Positions 19,555 to 28,032 of a stretch of 64,000 nucleotides of DNA are shown piece by piece. The notes beneath the pieces were generated by a model that saw nothing but the letters and a program-made list of their open reading frames with translations, ran no database searches and was not told where the DNA came from. Position 1 is the first letter of the stretch; every line of letters starts with the position of its first letter. Both the position numbers and the translations under genes were made by a program. The stretch is from Candidatus Saccharimonadota bacterium (GTDB taxonomy: Bacteria; Patescibacteriota; Saccharimonadia; Saccharimonadales; Saccharimonadaceae): NCBI GenBank assembly GCA_016866755.1, contig VGLK01000003.1, forward strand, positions 1 to 64,000, read 5' to 3'.

Positions 19555-20355
19555 ATGACAAAATTATTCTCATGGAACGTAAATGGTATTCGCGCAGTTA
19601 TTAACAAGGGTGAGTTTGAAAAATTTCTTTCTACATATAACCCCGATATTATTTGCCTGCAAGAGATAAAAGCCAAAAAAGAACAGGTAGAAATTAATCT
19701 GCCAAATTACGTTGAATATTGGTACAGTGCCGACAAGGCTGGCTACAGCGGCACTGCGCTTTTTTCTAAGCAAAAGCCAATCTCGGTAGCATTTGGTTTT
19801 CCAGAAGAAATTATTGATAGATTTAATCTTACCGGCGACACCTATGGCGACCCCAACAAAGAGGGAAGAGTAATTGTAGCCGAATTTGAAGCTTTTTATG
19901 TAGCAACGGTTTACACACCAAACAGCAAAGGCGACTTAAGTCGGCTAACTTTGCGCCATAAACATTGGGACAAGGCTTGGCTTGCCTACATGAAGCAGCT
20001 TGATAGCAAAAAGCCGGTTCTTTTTAGCGGCGACTTAAACGTAGCTCACACCGAAATTGATCTAGCTAACCCTAAGCAAAACATTGGCAAACACGGTTTT
20101 ACAAATGAAGAACGAGAGGGTTTTTCGAATTTTCTCGCAGCCGGTTTTGTAGATACTTTTCGCATGTTTATTAAAGATGGCGGGCATTACAGCTGGTGGA
20201 CGCACTGGGCTAATTCGCGCGCACGAAATGTTGGTTGGCGGATTGATTATTGGCTTGCGAGCGAGCGTTTCGCTTCGCACATCACCCATGCCGCTATTCA
20301 TCCAGAACAATTTGGCTCAGACCATTGCCCAGTTAGCATAACTATTGATTTATAA
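19555..20355 (+). CDS. xth: Exodeoxyribonuclease III family AP endonuclease
   Basis: This 266-residue enzyme cuts DNA at abasic sites. Visible motifs: SWNVNGIRA at the N-terminus, LQEIKA (metal-binding Glu near residue 42), GDLNVAHTEIDL (catalytic Asp and Asn), GWRIDYWLAS, and SDHCPV with the final catalytic His. Full family length. It closely follows smpB and is probably co-transcribed with it. No separate -10 element is evident. Confidence 0.95.
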   Translation: MTKLFSWNVNGIRAVINKGEFEKFLSTYNPDIICLQEIKAKKEQVEINLPNYVEYWYSADKAGYSGTALFSKQKPISVAFGFPEEIIDRFNLTGDTYGDPNKEGRVIVAEFEAFYVATVYTPNSKGDLSRLTLRHKHWDKAWLAYMKQLDSKKPVLFSGDLNVAHTEIDLANPKQNIGKHGFTNEEREGFSNFLAAGFVDTFRMFIKDGGHYSWWTHWANSRARNVGWRIDYWLASERFASHITHAAIHPEQFGSDHCPVSITIDL

Positions 20356-20422
20356 CGTAAATTGTGGTATAAAAATACTACGCATGTTCGTTTACAAACA
20401 GTAGAGCAGAGAGTAGGCTATC

Positions 20423-21031
20423 ATGGCTCGCAAAGCACGTAAAGACCTCGTTACCGGCTTCCATGCCAACCCCGGCGGAAAGCTGGTTGAGTACCAGGCG
20501 AAAGACCCAAGCAAAGTGCTGATTCAAAAAGGCGTCACGCTCGGTAAGGGCGTCGTTTTTCTGGGCAGCTGCAATATTCTTGCAGGGGTTCACATTGGCG
20601 ACAACTGTAACTTCAGTGACAAAACGGCAATTCAACCCAACGCACGCATTGGCAACCTTGTGACTGTGATGTCTGGCACGCTGATTGGACGCAATAGCTC
20701 CATCGAAACCGGTACCGAAATTGGCCAGAACGTGGTTATTGATACCGACGCACACATCGGCCGCAACGTTCGCATCGGCGATCGGTGCACTATTTCGCAG
20801 CACACCCACATTGCTAACGGTGTAGATACCGGTCAACACGTTACCATTGGTGTTGGCGCCGAAGTTGGCGAACGAGCCCGTCTGAAAGATTGGGTGAAAA
20901 TTGGCGATAACGCCATTGTCGGGCGTATGTGCGTCATGTGGCACGCGTCGTCCCTTCAGGAATACACCAAACTTCCTGCCACCAACGGCGTTAAGGCTGG
21001 TGACACCTACAGGGGAGATCGCAGCCAGTAG
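20423..21031 (+). CDS. Left-handed beta-helix (hexapeptide-repeat) protein
   Basis: This 202-residue protein is made of roughly twenty imperfect hexapeptide turns ([IVL]GxxxxI), for example IGDNCNF, IGRNSSI, IGQNVVI, IGRNVRI and IGDRCTI. That is the parallel beta-helix of acyltransferases and gamma-carbonic anhydrases. The acyltransferase catalytic His loop and the CA three-His set are not clear; scattered His residues occur in QHTHI and MWHAS. GC content and C-ending codons exceed the neighbours. A leader with a GAGAG ribosome site precedes it. Function unknown; a structural or scaffold role is possible. Confidence 0.75.
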   Translation: MARKARKDLVTGFHANPGGKLVEYQAKDPSKVLIQKGVTLGKGVVFLGSCNILAGVHIGDNCNFSDKTAIQPNARIGNLVTVMSGTLIGRNSSIETGTEIGQNVVIDTDAHIGRNVRIGDRCTISQHTHIANGVDTGQHVTIGVGAEVGERARLKDWVKIGDNAIVGRMCVMWHASSLQEYTKLPATNGVKAGDTYRGDRSQ

Positions 21032-21065
21032 TCGCTGTTTTGCTCTCGCATGCCATAGCACTCCA

Positions 21066-21172
21066 CACGCCATAATAGCGTGCCCTTCTAGACGAAAGGA
21101 TTTCTTATTAAGGAACTACACCCTCTCTACAGACAGCGGCGCCTGTATGCTGCGCAATTGTGGGGTGTTTTT
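21066..21172 (+). terminator. Structured 3-prime region with probable terminator
   Basis: A small hairpin CACGC/GCGTG (21066-21082) is followed by a larger stem in which ACACCC (21118-21123) pairs with GGGTGT (21163-21168) and runs into a T tract. An inner CAGC/GCTG pairing is present. It probably terminates the beta-helix gene just before the next promoter. Confidence 0.5.
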
Positions 21173-21191
21173 CCTTTTGCAAATATGGTAC

Positions 21192-21207
21192 TATACTAAT
21201 CCCTATG
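21192..21207 (+). promoter_or_regulatory. Leaderless promoter of HAD gene
   Basis: TATACT at 21192-21197 ends 7 nt before ATG 21205. The longer frame from 21160 crosses the terminator and promoter and is rejected. Confidence 0.6.
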
Positions 21208-21939
21208 AAACAAAAGCTAGCAGCATTCGATATTGACGGCACACTTTTTAGAAGCGGACTATACCGAGAGGTATTTTACGAACTAACTAAAATGGGCGCC
21301 ATTCCCGACGAGCATGTTGAAGAGACCACCCGTTTACACCGCAAATGGCGCGATAGATTACATGGCAATGCATTTGAAGAGTTTGAAAAGTACATGGTTC
21401 AAATGCTCGACGTGCACATTACTTCGTTAAAAATTGCCGATTACGAACAGGCAGCTCAGCGCGTACTCGAAAAAAAGGCCGAAAACGTGTATGTATACAC
21501 CCGAAACCTCATGCGTTCATTAAAGGAGCAGGGTTACTTTCTTGTCGCCATATCTGGTTCTCAGCTTGATTTAGTAGAGCCATTCGCAGTTAAATACGGT
21601 TTTGACGCGTGGGTGGGGCAAGAATGGGAAAAGGGTCAAGAGTACTTTACTGGCAACATTACCAAAACCCATACTGGCAAAGATGTAATATTGCAAGGTA
21701 TTATAGATAAGCACAGCCTCACTTTGCAAAATAGCTACGCGGTAGGTGATAGCAATGGCGACGTAGGTATGCTAAGTATGGTCGAGCACCCCATTGCTTT
21801 TAACCCAACTCACGAGCTTTACGAAAAAGCTATCTCGCGCGGCTGGGACATTGTAGTAGAGAGAAAAAACGTAAGTTACACCTTAAAGAAAGATCTTCAT
21901 TCTGACGCATTCATATTGGCTGAAGCAAAATTCTGCTAA
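21205..21939 (+). CDS. HAD-superfamily (IB-like) phosphatase
   Basis: This 244-residue protein has motif I DIDGTLF with both catalytic Asp residues, motif II SGSQ, a motif III Lys region before it (TGKDVILQGI), and motif IV GDSNGDVGML. A helical cap of about 80 residues after motif I places it in the SerB-like IB group. It is a cytoplasmic phosphomonoesterase of unknown substrate. The start is set by the leaderless promoter. Its 3-prime end overlaps the likely true start of the next gene. Confidence 0.85.
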   Translation: MKQKLAAFDIDGTLFRSGLYREVFYELTKMGAIPDEHVEETTRLHRKWRDRLHGNAFEEFEKYMVQMLDVHITSLKIADYEQAAQRVLEKKAENVYVYTRNLMRSLKEQGYFLVAISGSQLDLVEPFAVKYGFDAWVGQEWEKGQEYFTGNITKTHTGKDVILQGIIDKHSLTLQNSYAVGDSNGDVGMLSMVEHPIAFNPTHELYEKAISRGWDIVVERKNVSYTLKKDLHSDAFILAEAKFC

Positions 21940-21973
21940 ACCACTCTTTCCAGATATAGAGTGGAATAAGCCC

Positions 21974-22696
21974 TTGCAAAAAAATTTAGCGGGCAATTTA
22001 GCGATTATTGGCGGTAATAAGCTTGGGTTTGCTGGCGTGGCAGCGGCCTATAGCGCAGCACTCGATGCGGGTGTAGGACAGGTACGATTACTTCTTCCTG
22101 ATAGTCTTAAAAAAACCGTACCACGAACCATGAATGAGGCATTGTTTGGTGCCTCTACGCCATCTGGCGGTTTATCTAAAGAGGCGCGCCCAGAACTGCT
22201 TGCACTCTGCTCGTGGGCTCAGCATGTGCTTCTTATTGGCGATGCTGGTCGCAACAGCGAAACGGCTATAGCGTATGAAGATTTTATTCAAAACTACAGT
22301 GGACCGCTCACCATTACCCGCGATGCCGTCGATTTAGTAAAAAATAATCCAACACTCATTGCCGAACGGCCATACACAACCCTCGTCGTATCATTCTCGC
22401 AACTGCAAAAGCTGTTTCAAGCCCTTTATTACCCAAAAGTTCTTACGTTTTCTATGCAGCTAGCCTACCTTGTTGAAGCACTTCATAAGTTTACTTTAAC
22501 CTTTCCGGTGCAGCTGTGCGTGCTTCATAAAGATACACTATTAGTTGCTTATGAAGGCCAAGTAGTCTCTCAAAGATGGGACGCACCCATGAAAATTTGG
22601 CGGGGTGACGTGGCAGCCAAAGTAGCAGCGTATCAAACATTTTCACCAGCTACACAACATTTCGAGGCAACGGTAAGTAGCATTTACACACAATAA
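21974..22696 (+). CDS. NAD(P)H-hydrate dehydratase-like ribokinase-fold protein
   Basis: A CARKD/YjeF-C-like protein: AIIGGNKLGFAGVAAAYSAALDAG is the opening of that family (glycine-rich strand, then an Ala-rich helix), and GDAGRN and PLTITRDAVDL follow. The canonical enzyme repairs damaged NAD(P)HX. The late catalytic NGPGD-type loop is not clearly conserved, so activity is uncertain. TTG at 21974 is the first ordinary start, but coding character extends upstream in frame (PLFPDIEWNKP at about 21938-21973). The real start may be ATC, ATT or CTG at 21893-21902, inside the HAD gene. Confidence 0.6.
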   Translation: MQKNLAGNLAIIGGNKLGFAGVAAAYSAALDAGVGQVRLLLPDSLKKTVPRTMNEALFGASTPSGGLSKEARPELLALCSWAQHVLLIGDAGRNSETAIAYEDFIQNYSGPLTITRDAVDLVKNNPTLIAERPYTTLVVSFSQLQKLFQALYYPKVLTFSMQLAYLVEALHKFTLTFPVQLCVLHKDTLLVAYEGQVVSQRWDAPMKIWRGDVAAKVAAYQTFSPATQHFEATVSSIYTQ

Positions 22697-22732
22697 CAGA
22701 TAGACGATATTGAATTTTAATTATATTTGTTT

Positions 22733-22749
22733 TATAATATGTGGTAATG
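22733..22749 (+). promoter_or_regulatory. -10 element of unknown gene at 22747
   Basis: TATAAT at 22733-22738 ends 8 nt before ATG 22747, again favouring a leaderless message and excluding the GTG at 22741. Confidence 0.55.
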
Positions 22750-23637
22750 AGTGAGTTTGTAGCACGCGACTACGCGTTACCTGTTCCTTCGTACGGCTCA
22801 AAATCACGCGAGTTATACGAATTTCTTCACAACGAAGGTAGATTTGAAGGTCTCAAAACATCTTTACAGATTGATACTGCAATTGACCAATTGCGCGAGC
22901 GTTTAATGGCGCCACTTTACTTAAAAGATGAGCTTGAAGCCGCTAATGATTTACCGGAAATTCATAGTGAAATTACGGCAATGGGCGATAACATACGTCA
23001 GCATGTCGCAGATTTAGCGTATGATCCGCGCGAAAATTGGCAATCGGCATTTGCTCCACAAATTAGGGCAGCCTATTTTGAACCCCTAGTAACTGCGCCT
23101 TATACGATCAGCAAGCTCGATCACATGCCAACGAAAAATTACCATATGCGTCAAATGCGCGACCATCTCTATGGGGTTTCTGGAGAGTTGCTACAGGTAG
23201 CACTAGAGGAGTTTGACGCACCTAATTATAGCGCCGAAGATAGGGCAGGCATACTAGGAGTTATTAACGAATTGACTGCCGCAAGCCTTTTAAATCGCTA
23301 TCCAAATAGTGAACGAGTTACTTTGCCAGCGCCTACAATTGCCGATGCAGAAGAGGGAACCGACTTGGTTTTTTATGCGTACGTAAAGCGAACATGTTAT
23401 ACAAAGAATTTGCAAATAAAATCGAGCTCGTTTGGTAGCATGCGCCATGCAAGCCGATTTCCCGACGTGCAAGTAATACACATGAATGATACCCACGACA
23501 TAAATTCTAATCTTCATATTGCACGCCTTATTGTGCAAGAGCTTGATGGCTGGCCCGGCTTAAGCGCCGCTAACACTGCCGAACTAGACAATGCCATGCA
23601 AAATATTCAAGATGTGGCCATGCAAAATATAAATTAA
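22747..23637 (+). CDS. Hypothetical protein with possible PD-(D/E)xK nuclease core
   Basis: A 296-residue soluble protein I cannot assign. The C-terminal third contains a helix with Glu (INELTAASLLNRYP), then EGTDLVFYAYV and KNLQIKSSS. The order Glu-helix, Asp-strand and x-Ile-Lys-strand is the layout of PD-(D/E)xK nucleases and of restriction-like folds. The N-terminal two thirds are helical and charged, without known motifs. No methylase or other defence gene is beside it. Function inferred weakly. Confidence 0.55.
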   Translation: MSEFVARDYALPVPSYGSKSRELYEFLHNEGRFEGLKTSLQIDTAIDQLRERLMAPLYLKDELEAANDLPEIHSEITAMGDNIRQHVADLAYDPRENWQSAFAPQIRAAYFEPLVTAPYTISKLDHMPTKNYHMRQMRDHLYGVSGELLQVALEEFDAPNYSAEDRAGILGVINELTAASLLNRYPNSERVTLPAPTIADAEEGTDLVFYAYVKRTCYTKNLQIKSSSFGSMRHASRFPDVQVIHMNDTHDINSNLHIARLIVQELDGWPGLSAANTAELDNAMQNIQDVAMQNIN

Positions 23638-23644
23638 AACAAAA

Positions 23645-23673
23645 AGACACTACATTTATTAAAAGCAGTGTCT
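23645..23673 (-). terminator. Terminator of tRNA-Leu
   Basis: AGACACT (23645-23651) pairs with AGTGTCT (23667-23673). On the minus strand the stem is followed by TTTTTG, directly downstream of the tRNA. Confidence 0.7.
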
Positions 23674-23682
23674 CGATATTCT

Positions 23683-23769
23683 TGGTACCGCGAGCCGGAC
23701 TTGAACCGGCACGAGCTAATGCTCATCAGATTTTGAGTCTAACGTGTCTACCAATTCCACCATCGCGGC
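23683..23769 (-). tRNA. tRNA-Leu (anticodon CAA)
   Basis: Read on the minus strand, this 87-nt cloverleaf has acceptor GCCGCGA pairing with TCGCGGT, discriminator A and an encoded CCA. The T-loop is GGTTCAAGTCC and the long variable arm is typical of Leu. The anticodon loop CTCAAAA gives anticodon CAA, which reads UUG codons. Confidence 0.95.
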
Positions 23770-23827
23770 ATATGTGGCTAGAAGATCGTATAAGACTATT
23801 GTACAATAGAATAGATTAGGAATCTAT

Positions 23828-25171
23828 ATGCAACCAGACGAAGATAAAGATAAACGAGTGGGCACGTTACCTGTATCTGCTAATCGCAGCGATATTGCGA
23901 CACGTGCAGTAGTGCCAGAGCGGAACGTTCAACTCCAAAATGAACGAGCGGCAGCAGCAAATGTTGTACGCGGTCATTTGCATTCTATATATGATGGCAA
24001 CTCTGGACAAAACACTCCGCACACTACACCCGTAGAATCTACACAACCTCAAACTGCCACAGCCTCACAGCAGACACGCTATGGCGCACAGCCGGTTGCT
24101 AAACAAGTCGAAACGCAAGAGGAGACAAATCCTTACGACCGCACCTATAATCAGGCGGTGCCGTCGCAAGCTTCGCAAGATCAAGCGGCAAAGCAGTGGG
24201 AGCATTACCATAGCGCGTGGCAACAATATTATCAGCAATACTATGAACGCTACTACGTAGGCGAGGTTCAGCGTGCTCAATCTGTTTTACAGGAGCAAAT
24301 TACCAAGCAGCAGTCGCAAACTTCATCTCATCAGCCAGCCGCAGTAACGCCAGCTTACGAAGATGATGTATTTTCTAAAAATCAAGCGCTCGCCGAAATT
24401 AGGGGTTCTATTCAGCAAAAAATTGCTACTGCCGGAAAAAAAGTTCGGGGTAGTCGCCACTTTATTCCTATTTCTGCGGCAGTAGTTGTGTTAATGTTAT
24501 TTGGATTTTTACAGTACAATCGGCTTATTTTTGGCACAGTTGCCGCATACGTAAGTCCGGGTAATATCAACCCACAAAACATTATTGCCGATCCTACACT
24601 TGATACCACTGTCGAAGACCCATCATCAAAGCTTATTATTCCTAAAATTAATGTTGAATCACCAATCTTGCTTGGCGTTGGAACCGATCACGACTCGCAA
24701 ATGAAAGCCATGGAGAATGGTGTGGCGCAATTTGCAATTCCTGGCGCAAATGCTAATCCGGGTGAGGCAGGTAACTTTGTAGTGTCTGGCCACTCAAGTA
24801 ACGACGCTTTTGCACCGGGTGATTATAAATTTATTTTTGCTCAAAATGAAAAACTTACTCAGGGCGACACCATTTACGTAAACCATCAAAATACGCGCTA
24901 CACATATTCTATTACCGACATGAAAGTAGTACTACCATCAGAGGTAAGTGCAGTGCAAATTGCTACCGACAAACCAATGCTCACCCTTATTAGTTGCGTG
25001 CCGCTTGGCACTGCCGATAAGCGCCTACTTATTTTTGCCGAACAAGTAAGCCCATCACCAAACCAAGCTTCTCAGAGTGAACAGCCATCAGCTGAACCTA
25101 TCGAGCAACCAGACGCAAATATCCCTGGCAGCCCGTCGCCAACTTTCTTTGAAAGACTATTTGGCGCATAA
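23828..25171 (+). CDS. Sortase (class D/E-like) with long N-terminal extension
   Basis: This 447-residue transpeptidase anchors LPXTG proteins to cell-surface acceptors. The first 210 residues are a disordered Gln/Thr/Ser-rich cytoplasmic region with an acidic helix. One membrane helix follows near residues 215-235, and then the sortase beta-barrel. The catalytic triad is His322 (SGHSS), Cys390 (LISCVPLG) and Arg399 (ADKR). A Ser/Pro-rich tail ends the protein. Its likely substrate in this window is the LPKTG protein at 40.2-41.5 kb. The N-terminal extension is much longer than in Firmicutes sortases. Confidence 0.92.
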   Translation: MQPDEDKDKRVGTLPVSANRSDIATRAVVPERNVQLQNERAAAANVVRGHLHSIYDGNSGQNTPHTTPVESTQPQTATASQQTRYGAQPVAKQVETQEETNPYDRTYNQAVPSQASQDQAAKQWEHYHSAWQQYYQQYYERYYVGEVQRAQSVLQEQITKQQSQTSSHQPAAVTPAYEDDVFSKNQALAEIRGSIQQKIATAGKKVRGSRHFIPISAAVVVLMLFGFLQYNRLIFGTVAAYVSPGNINPQNIIADPTLDTTVEDPSSKLIIPKINVESPILLGVGTDHDSQMKAMENGVAQFAIPGANANPGEAGNFVVSGHSSNDAFAPGDYKFIFAQNEKLTQGDTIYVNHQNTRYTYSITDMKVVLPSEVSAVQIATDKPMLTLISCVPLGTADKRLLIFAEQVSPSPNQASQSEQPSAEPIEQPDANIPGSPSPTFFERLFGA

Positions 25172-25184
25172 AACGCCTTGTAGA

Positions 25185-26690
25185 TTATTCCTCAACTAAT
25201 AGCGATGTTCGCTGTAAAACTCGACCACTTTCGCCGTCTGCTACGCTATAAATATAATCTTCGCTACGGCTTAAACTGGCATCAAATTCTGCTTCATTAC
25301 TGTTGCCCATAGCAACCGTAAGCGCATGTACGTTCGCGCCATCAAACTCACGCACGTACAGCTGGCCATTACTCACATTCCACAACATATAACTATCAAT
25401 CCATTCAACAGCACCATTTACTGGCTCGTTAAAATTAGCTGTTTCACTCAACCGATCTAGTTCAAGATCATAGCTCATAAAACCGTCTTTATTTTGAAAA
25501 ATGATAAAGCGGCCGTTGTTGCTAAATTGTAACCACTCAACCGCAAAGGGAAGTGTTAAAGCGTGAACCGTAGGAAACGCAGCAAGCTCACCTTTTTCAC
25601 TGCGGGCCGCCAAGGCTGAGCGTGGATATTCACCCTCATAAACTCTCATCTCATTGCCAGACGTAATGGTTACGTAATCTTTTCGATAATATTCAGCCGC
25701 CTGAATGCGCACCGGCGCCTCATCTTTATTAAACTCGTGTAACACTACCGCATCGGCGTCTTCGCCAGCAATTATTCCAGCCTGAATCACACCCCGATCA
25801 TCTGCACGAGTACTATAAGTAAGCGTGTTTTCGCCATACAGGTTAAATTGCTCAACATCTCGGGCGTACGGCCTAGATATACTGCCGTCGTCTAGCGTCA
25901 CGCGACGCACATCTCCGTCGTTTTGCAATATATACACTGCACGGCCACTTGCGCCAGAAATTACCATAGAAGAAATCGGCAAGTTAATAAGTGCAGATAC
26001 GTTTACCGTACCGCCCTCAAAATCTTCTCTATCAACCAAAAGCCATTCGTTAGCTGAATCGGTTGTTGCGTTTACTGCGACGTAGCGGCCATTTTGACTC
26101 CACTCTTTTACGTTAAATCGCACATTAGGATTATCACGCAACCCGTCGCTTAGTTTACTGCGAATATCAAGCGTTGCACTTGTTACTGCTGTATCATCTT
26201 CAAGGTCAATTAGTTGTAGTGTGTACCGCGATTCTTGCTGAACTTCACCAATTGCAAACCGACCGTCTGGCGAAAACGACAGCGAACTAGCGTCGCCAAG
26301 TTCTAAGACACTTTCGGTGGTACGTTCTTTAGGTAGCAGCCGTACATAATCAATCCACGTTAATTCGCCAGCAGTAATTGGCACGGTTTTACGCCATGTT
26401 TCATAGCCTTCTTGCCACATCACAAATTCATGGTCGCCTTCGTAAAGCGATATTTTACTGTTCGTTTTCTTTGCAATCTGTATGCCGTCAATCTCTATAT
26501 TTGCACCGGTCGGCTGACTTCCAAGCTGTGCAACGCCGGTTTGCTCTACCGATCCGGTGGAGCGATTAAATCGGTAACCAACCATCAACAAAATCATAAC
26601 CGTTACAATCCCTAAAACGGCTAAAATCATAATTCCATAAATAAATATTCGTGTGCGGAGCTCTCGTTGTCGCTTGTGCTGCTTATTCAT
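25185..26690 (-). CDS. Membrane-anchored PEGA-domain and beta-propeller protein
   Basis: A 501-residue protein with a basic cytoplasmic start, one membrane helix (about residues 14-36), then a PEGA domain. PEGA hallmarks are QPTGANIEIDG and HEFVMWQEGYETW (residues 55-110). The rest is a WD40/TolB-like propeller with repeats such as SLSFSPDGRFAIG and EWLQFSNNGRFIIF. PEGA domains occur in S-layer-like and surface proteins, and the propeller may bind protein or sugar. It converges on the sortase gene with 13 nt between them. Function unknown. Confidence 0.75.
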   Translation of the reverse strand: MNKQHKRQRELRTRIFIYGIMILAVLGIVTVMILLMVGYRFNRSTGSVEQTGVAQLGSQPTGANIEIDGIQIAKKTNSKISLYEGDHEFVMWQEGYETWRKTVPITAGELTWIDYVRLLPKERTTESVLELGDASSLSFSPDGRFAIGEVQQESRYTLQLIDLEDDTAVTSATLDIRSKLSDGLRDNPNVRFNVKEWSQNGRYVAVNATTDSANEWLLVDREDFEGGTVNVSALINLPISSMVISGASGRAVYILQNDGDVRRVTLDDGSISRPYARDVEQFNLYGENTLTYSTRADDRGVIQAGIIAGEDADAVVLHEFNKDEAPVRIQAAEYYRKDYVTITSGNEMRVYEGEYPRSALAARSEKGELAAFPTVHALTLPFAVEWLQFSNNGRFIIFQNKDGFMSYDLELDRLSETANFNEPVNGAVEWIDSYMLWNVSNGQLYVREFDGANVHALTVAMGNSNEAEFDASLSRSEDYIYSVADGESGRVLQRTSLLVEE

Positions 26691-26835
26691 ACTTATACTA
26701 TTGTAACAAAATTCACATTTTTACCGTTAATTTGCTTGCATAAGCATATTTGAATCGTTACTATATACATATTGAAGGCGTGCACTACAAAAAAATAATG
26801 TTTGGCAAAGCCTTAAATGGAGAGAATAGGGGATT

Positions 26836-27966
26836 ATGAACGACACAAACACGGTTGTAATAAACGGCCGGCACTACGACGCAAAAACTGGCATGCCAGT
26901 TGATGTTGAGCAATTAAATTTAGAATCATCGGCACTAGCTGCACCAGCGCCATCTCGCGCCGCTACACCATCAGTACACGCGCCATTGCAGCAGCGCTCA
27001 CAGACACTTCGTCGTCGCCATGTACAAAAACCTGCAGCAGCGCAGGCACCAGCTAAAGTAACTGAAATTCAAAAAGACACGCCGGTTCAAAAGAGTCCAC
27101 ACATTCAGCGATTTGCACCGCACACTCCCGTCTCTCAACCAACTCCACAACACGTCGCGCCGTCGTCACCAACACCTAAACCGCATACTACCCAGCAAGT
27201 TTCTCTCAAAAATTCTAAGCAAACATCACCACAGTCCGCTAAGCAAGCGCTTTTTGCCCAGCAAGCTCGCGCTCGTGCCGTTGCACAACTAAAAGCTCAA
27301 CAGCGCGCACACGCCGAACAACTTGCGGCACGTCAGTCTCAAACAAGTAAAACTGCCACCGCCGTACCTATAGCTACAGCTCCGCAGCCACAGCGAAACC
27401 TCAAACCATCAGATGTTCTTAAAAAAGAGGCAATCGAGACCGCGACCGCTTCAATGCAAAAACCAGCTACCCGTTCGCATCGCCAAAAAAAGCACAAAAC
27501 GCGCAGCTCACTGTTCGCTCGTATTAGTGGCTTTGCTGCAGCCAGCGCCGCAGTATTAGTATTAGGCGGGTATTTCACCTATCTTAATATGCCCAATCTC
27601 TCTACTCGTGTGGCAGCTTCGCAGGCAGGAATAGACGCCTCATACCCAGGCTATCGCCCAGATGGGTACAGTCTAAACGGACCGGTTGCATTTACCGATG
27701 GCAGTGTAAGTATGAAATTTAGCGCCAACGGCAGCCCGGCCTCATACGTACTTACACAAAAGCGTAGTAACTGGGATACACTTGCCGTGGCTGATCATAT
27801 TAAATCTACCGCTGATACTGACGCTTCAGTTACAAAGATAGATGGCCTTACGCTCTACACCTACGGAAACAGTGCCGCTTGGGTAAATAAAGGCATTTTA
27901 CACACCATAGAGGGCGACGCACCGCTCTCCGGTAGCCAAATTCAGCGCATCGCCACCAGTCTTTAA
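26836..27966 (+). CDS. Membrane-anchored protein with low-complexity linker and DUF4367-like domain
   Basis: This 376-residue protein starts with a short conserved-looking segment (VVINGRHYDAKTGMPV). About 190 residues rich in Pro, Ala, Gln and Ser follow, with a basic patch before one membrane helix (about 228-250). The C-terminal domain of about 120 residues resembles DUF4367 (YPGYRPDGYSLNGPV, SYVLTQKRSNWD, WVNKGILHTIEG). It would lie outside the membrane with a long cytoplasmic tail. Function unknown. The gene ends at a hairpin. Confidence 0.65.
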   Translation: MNDTNTVVINGRHYDAKTGMPVDVEQLNLESSALAAPAPSRAATPSVHAPLQQRSQTLRRRHVQKPAAAQAPAKVTEIQKDTPVQKSPHIQRFAPHTPVSQPTPQHVAPSSPTPKPHTTQQVSLKNSKQTSPQSAKQALFAQQARARAVAQLKAQQRAHAEQLAARQSQTSKTATAVPIATAPQPQRNLKPSDVLKKEAIETATASMQKPATRSHRQKKHKTRSSLFARISGFAAASAAVLVLGGYFTYLNMPNLSTRVAASQAGIDASYPGYRPDGYSLNGPVAFTDGSVSMKFSANGSPASYVLTQKRSNWDTLAVADHIKSTADTDASVTKIDGLTLYTYGNSAAWVNKGILHTIEGDAPLSGSQIQRIATSL

Positions 27967-27986
27967 TCCATACACTTGTACGCTAT

Positions 27987-28013
27987 TCGCACTCGAGAAA
28001 TTGAGTGCGATTT
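27987..28013 (+). terminator. Terminator before gltX
   Basis: TCGCACTC (27987-27994) pairs perfectly with GAGTGCGA (28003-28010), followed by TTT. It ends the DUF4367-like gene immediately before the gltX -10. Confidence 0.65.
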
Positions 28014-28015
28014 GC

Positions 28016-28032
28016 TATACTACAACCATATG
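28016..28032 (+). promoter_or_regulatory. Leaderless promoter of gltX
   Basis: TGC plus TATACT at 28016-28021, 8 nt before ATG 28030. The upstream in-frame ATG at 27976 lies before the terminator and promoter. Confidence 0.6.

Noticed and set aside
20378-21073. Long minus-strand ORF opposite the beta-helix gene
   Set aside because: It mirrors the hexapeptide repeats in antisense (repeated Ala-Asn-Val patterns), and the plus-strand protein has a clear fold.
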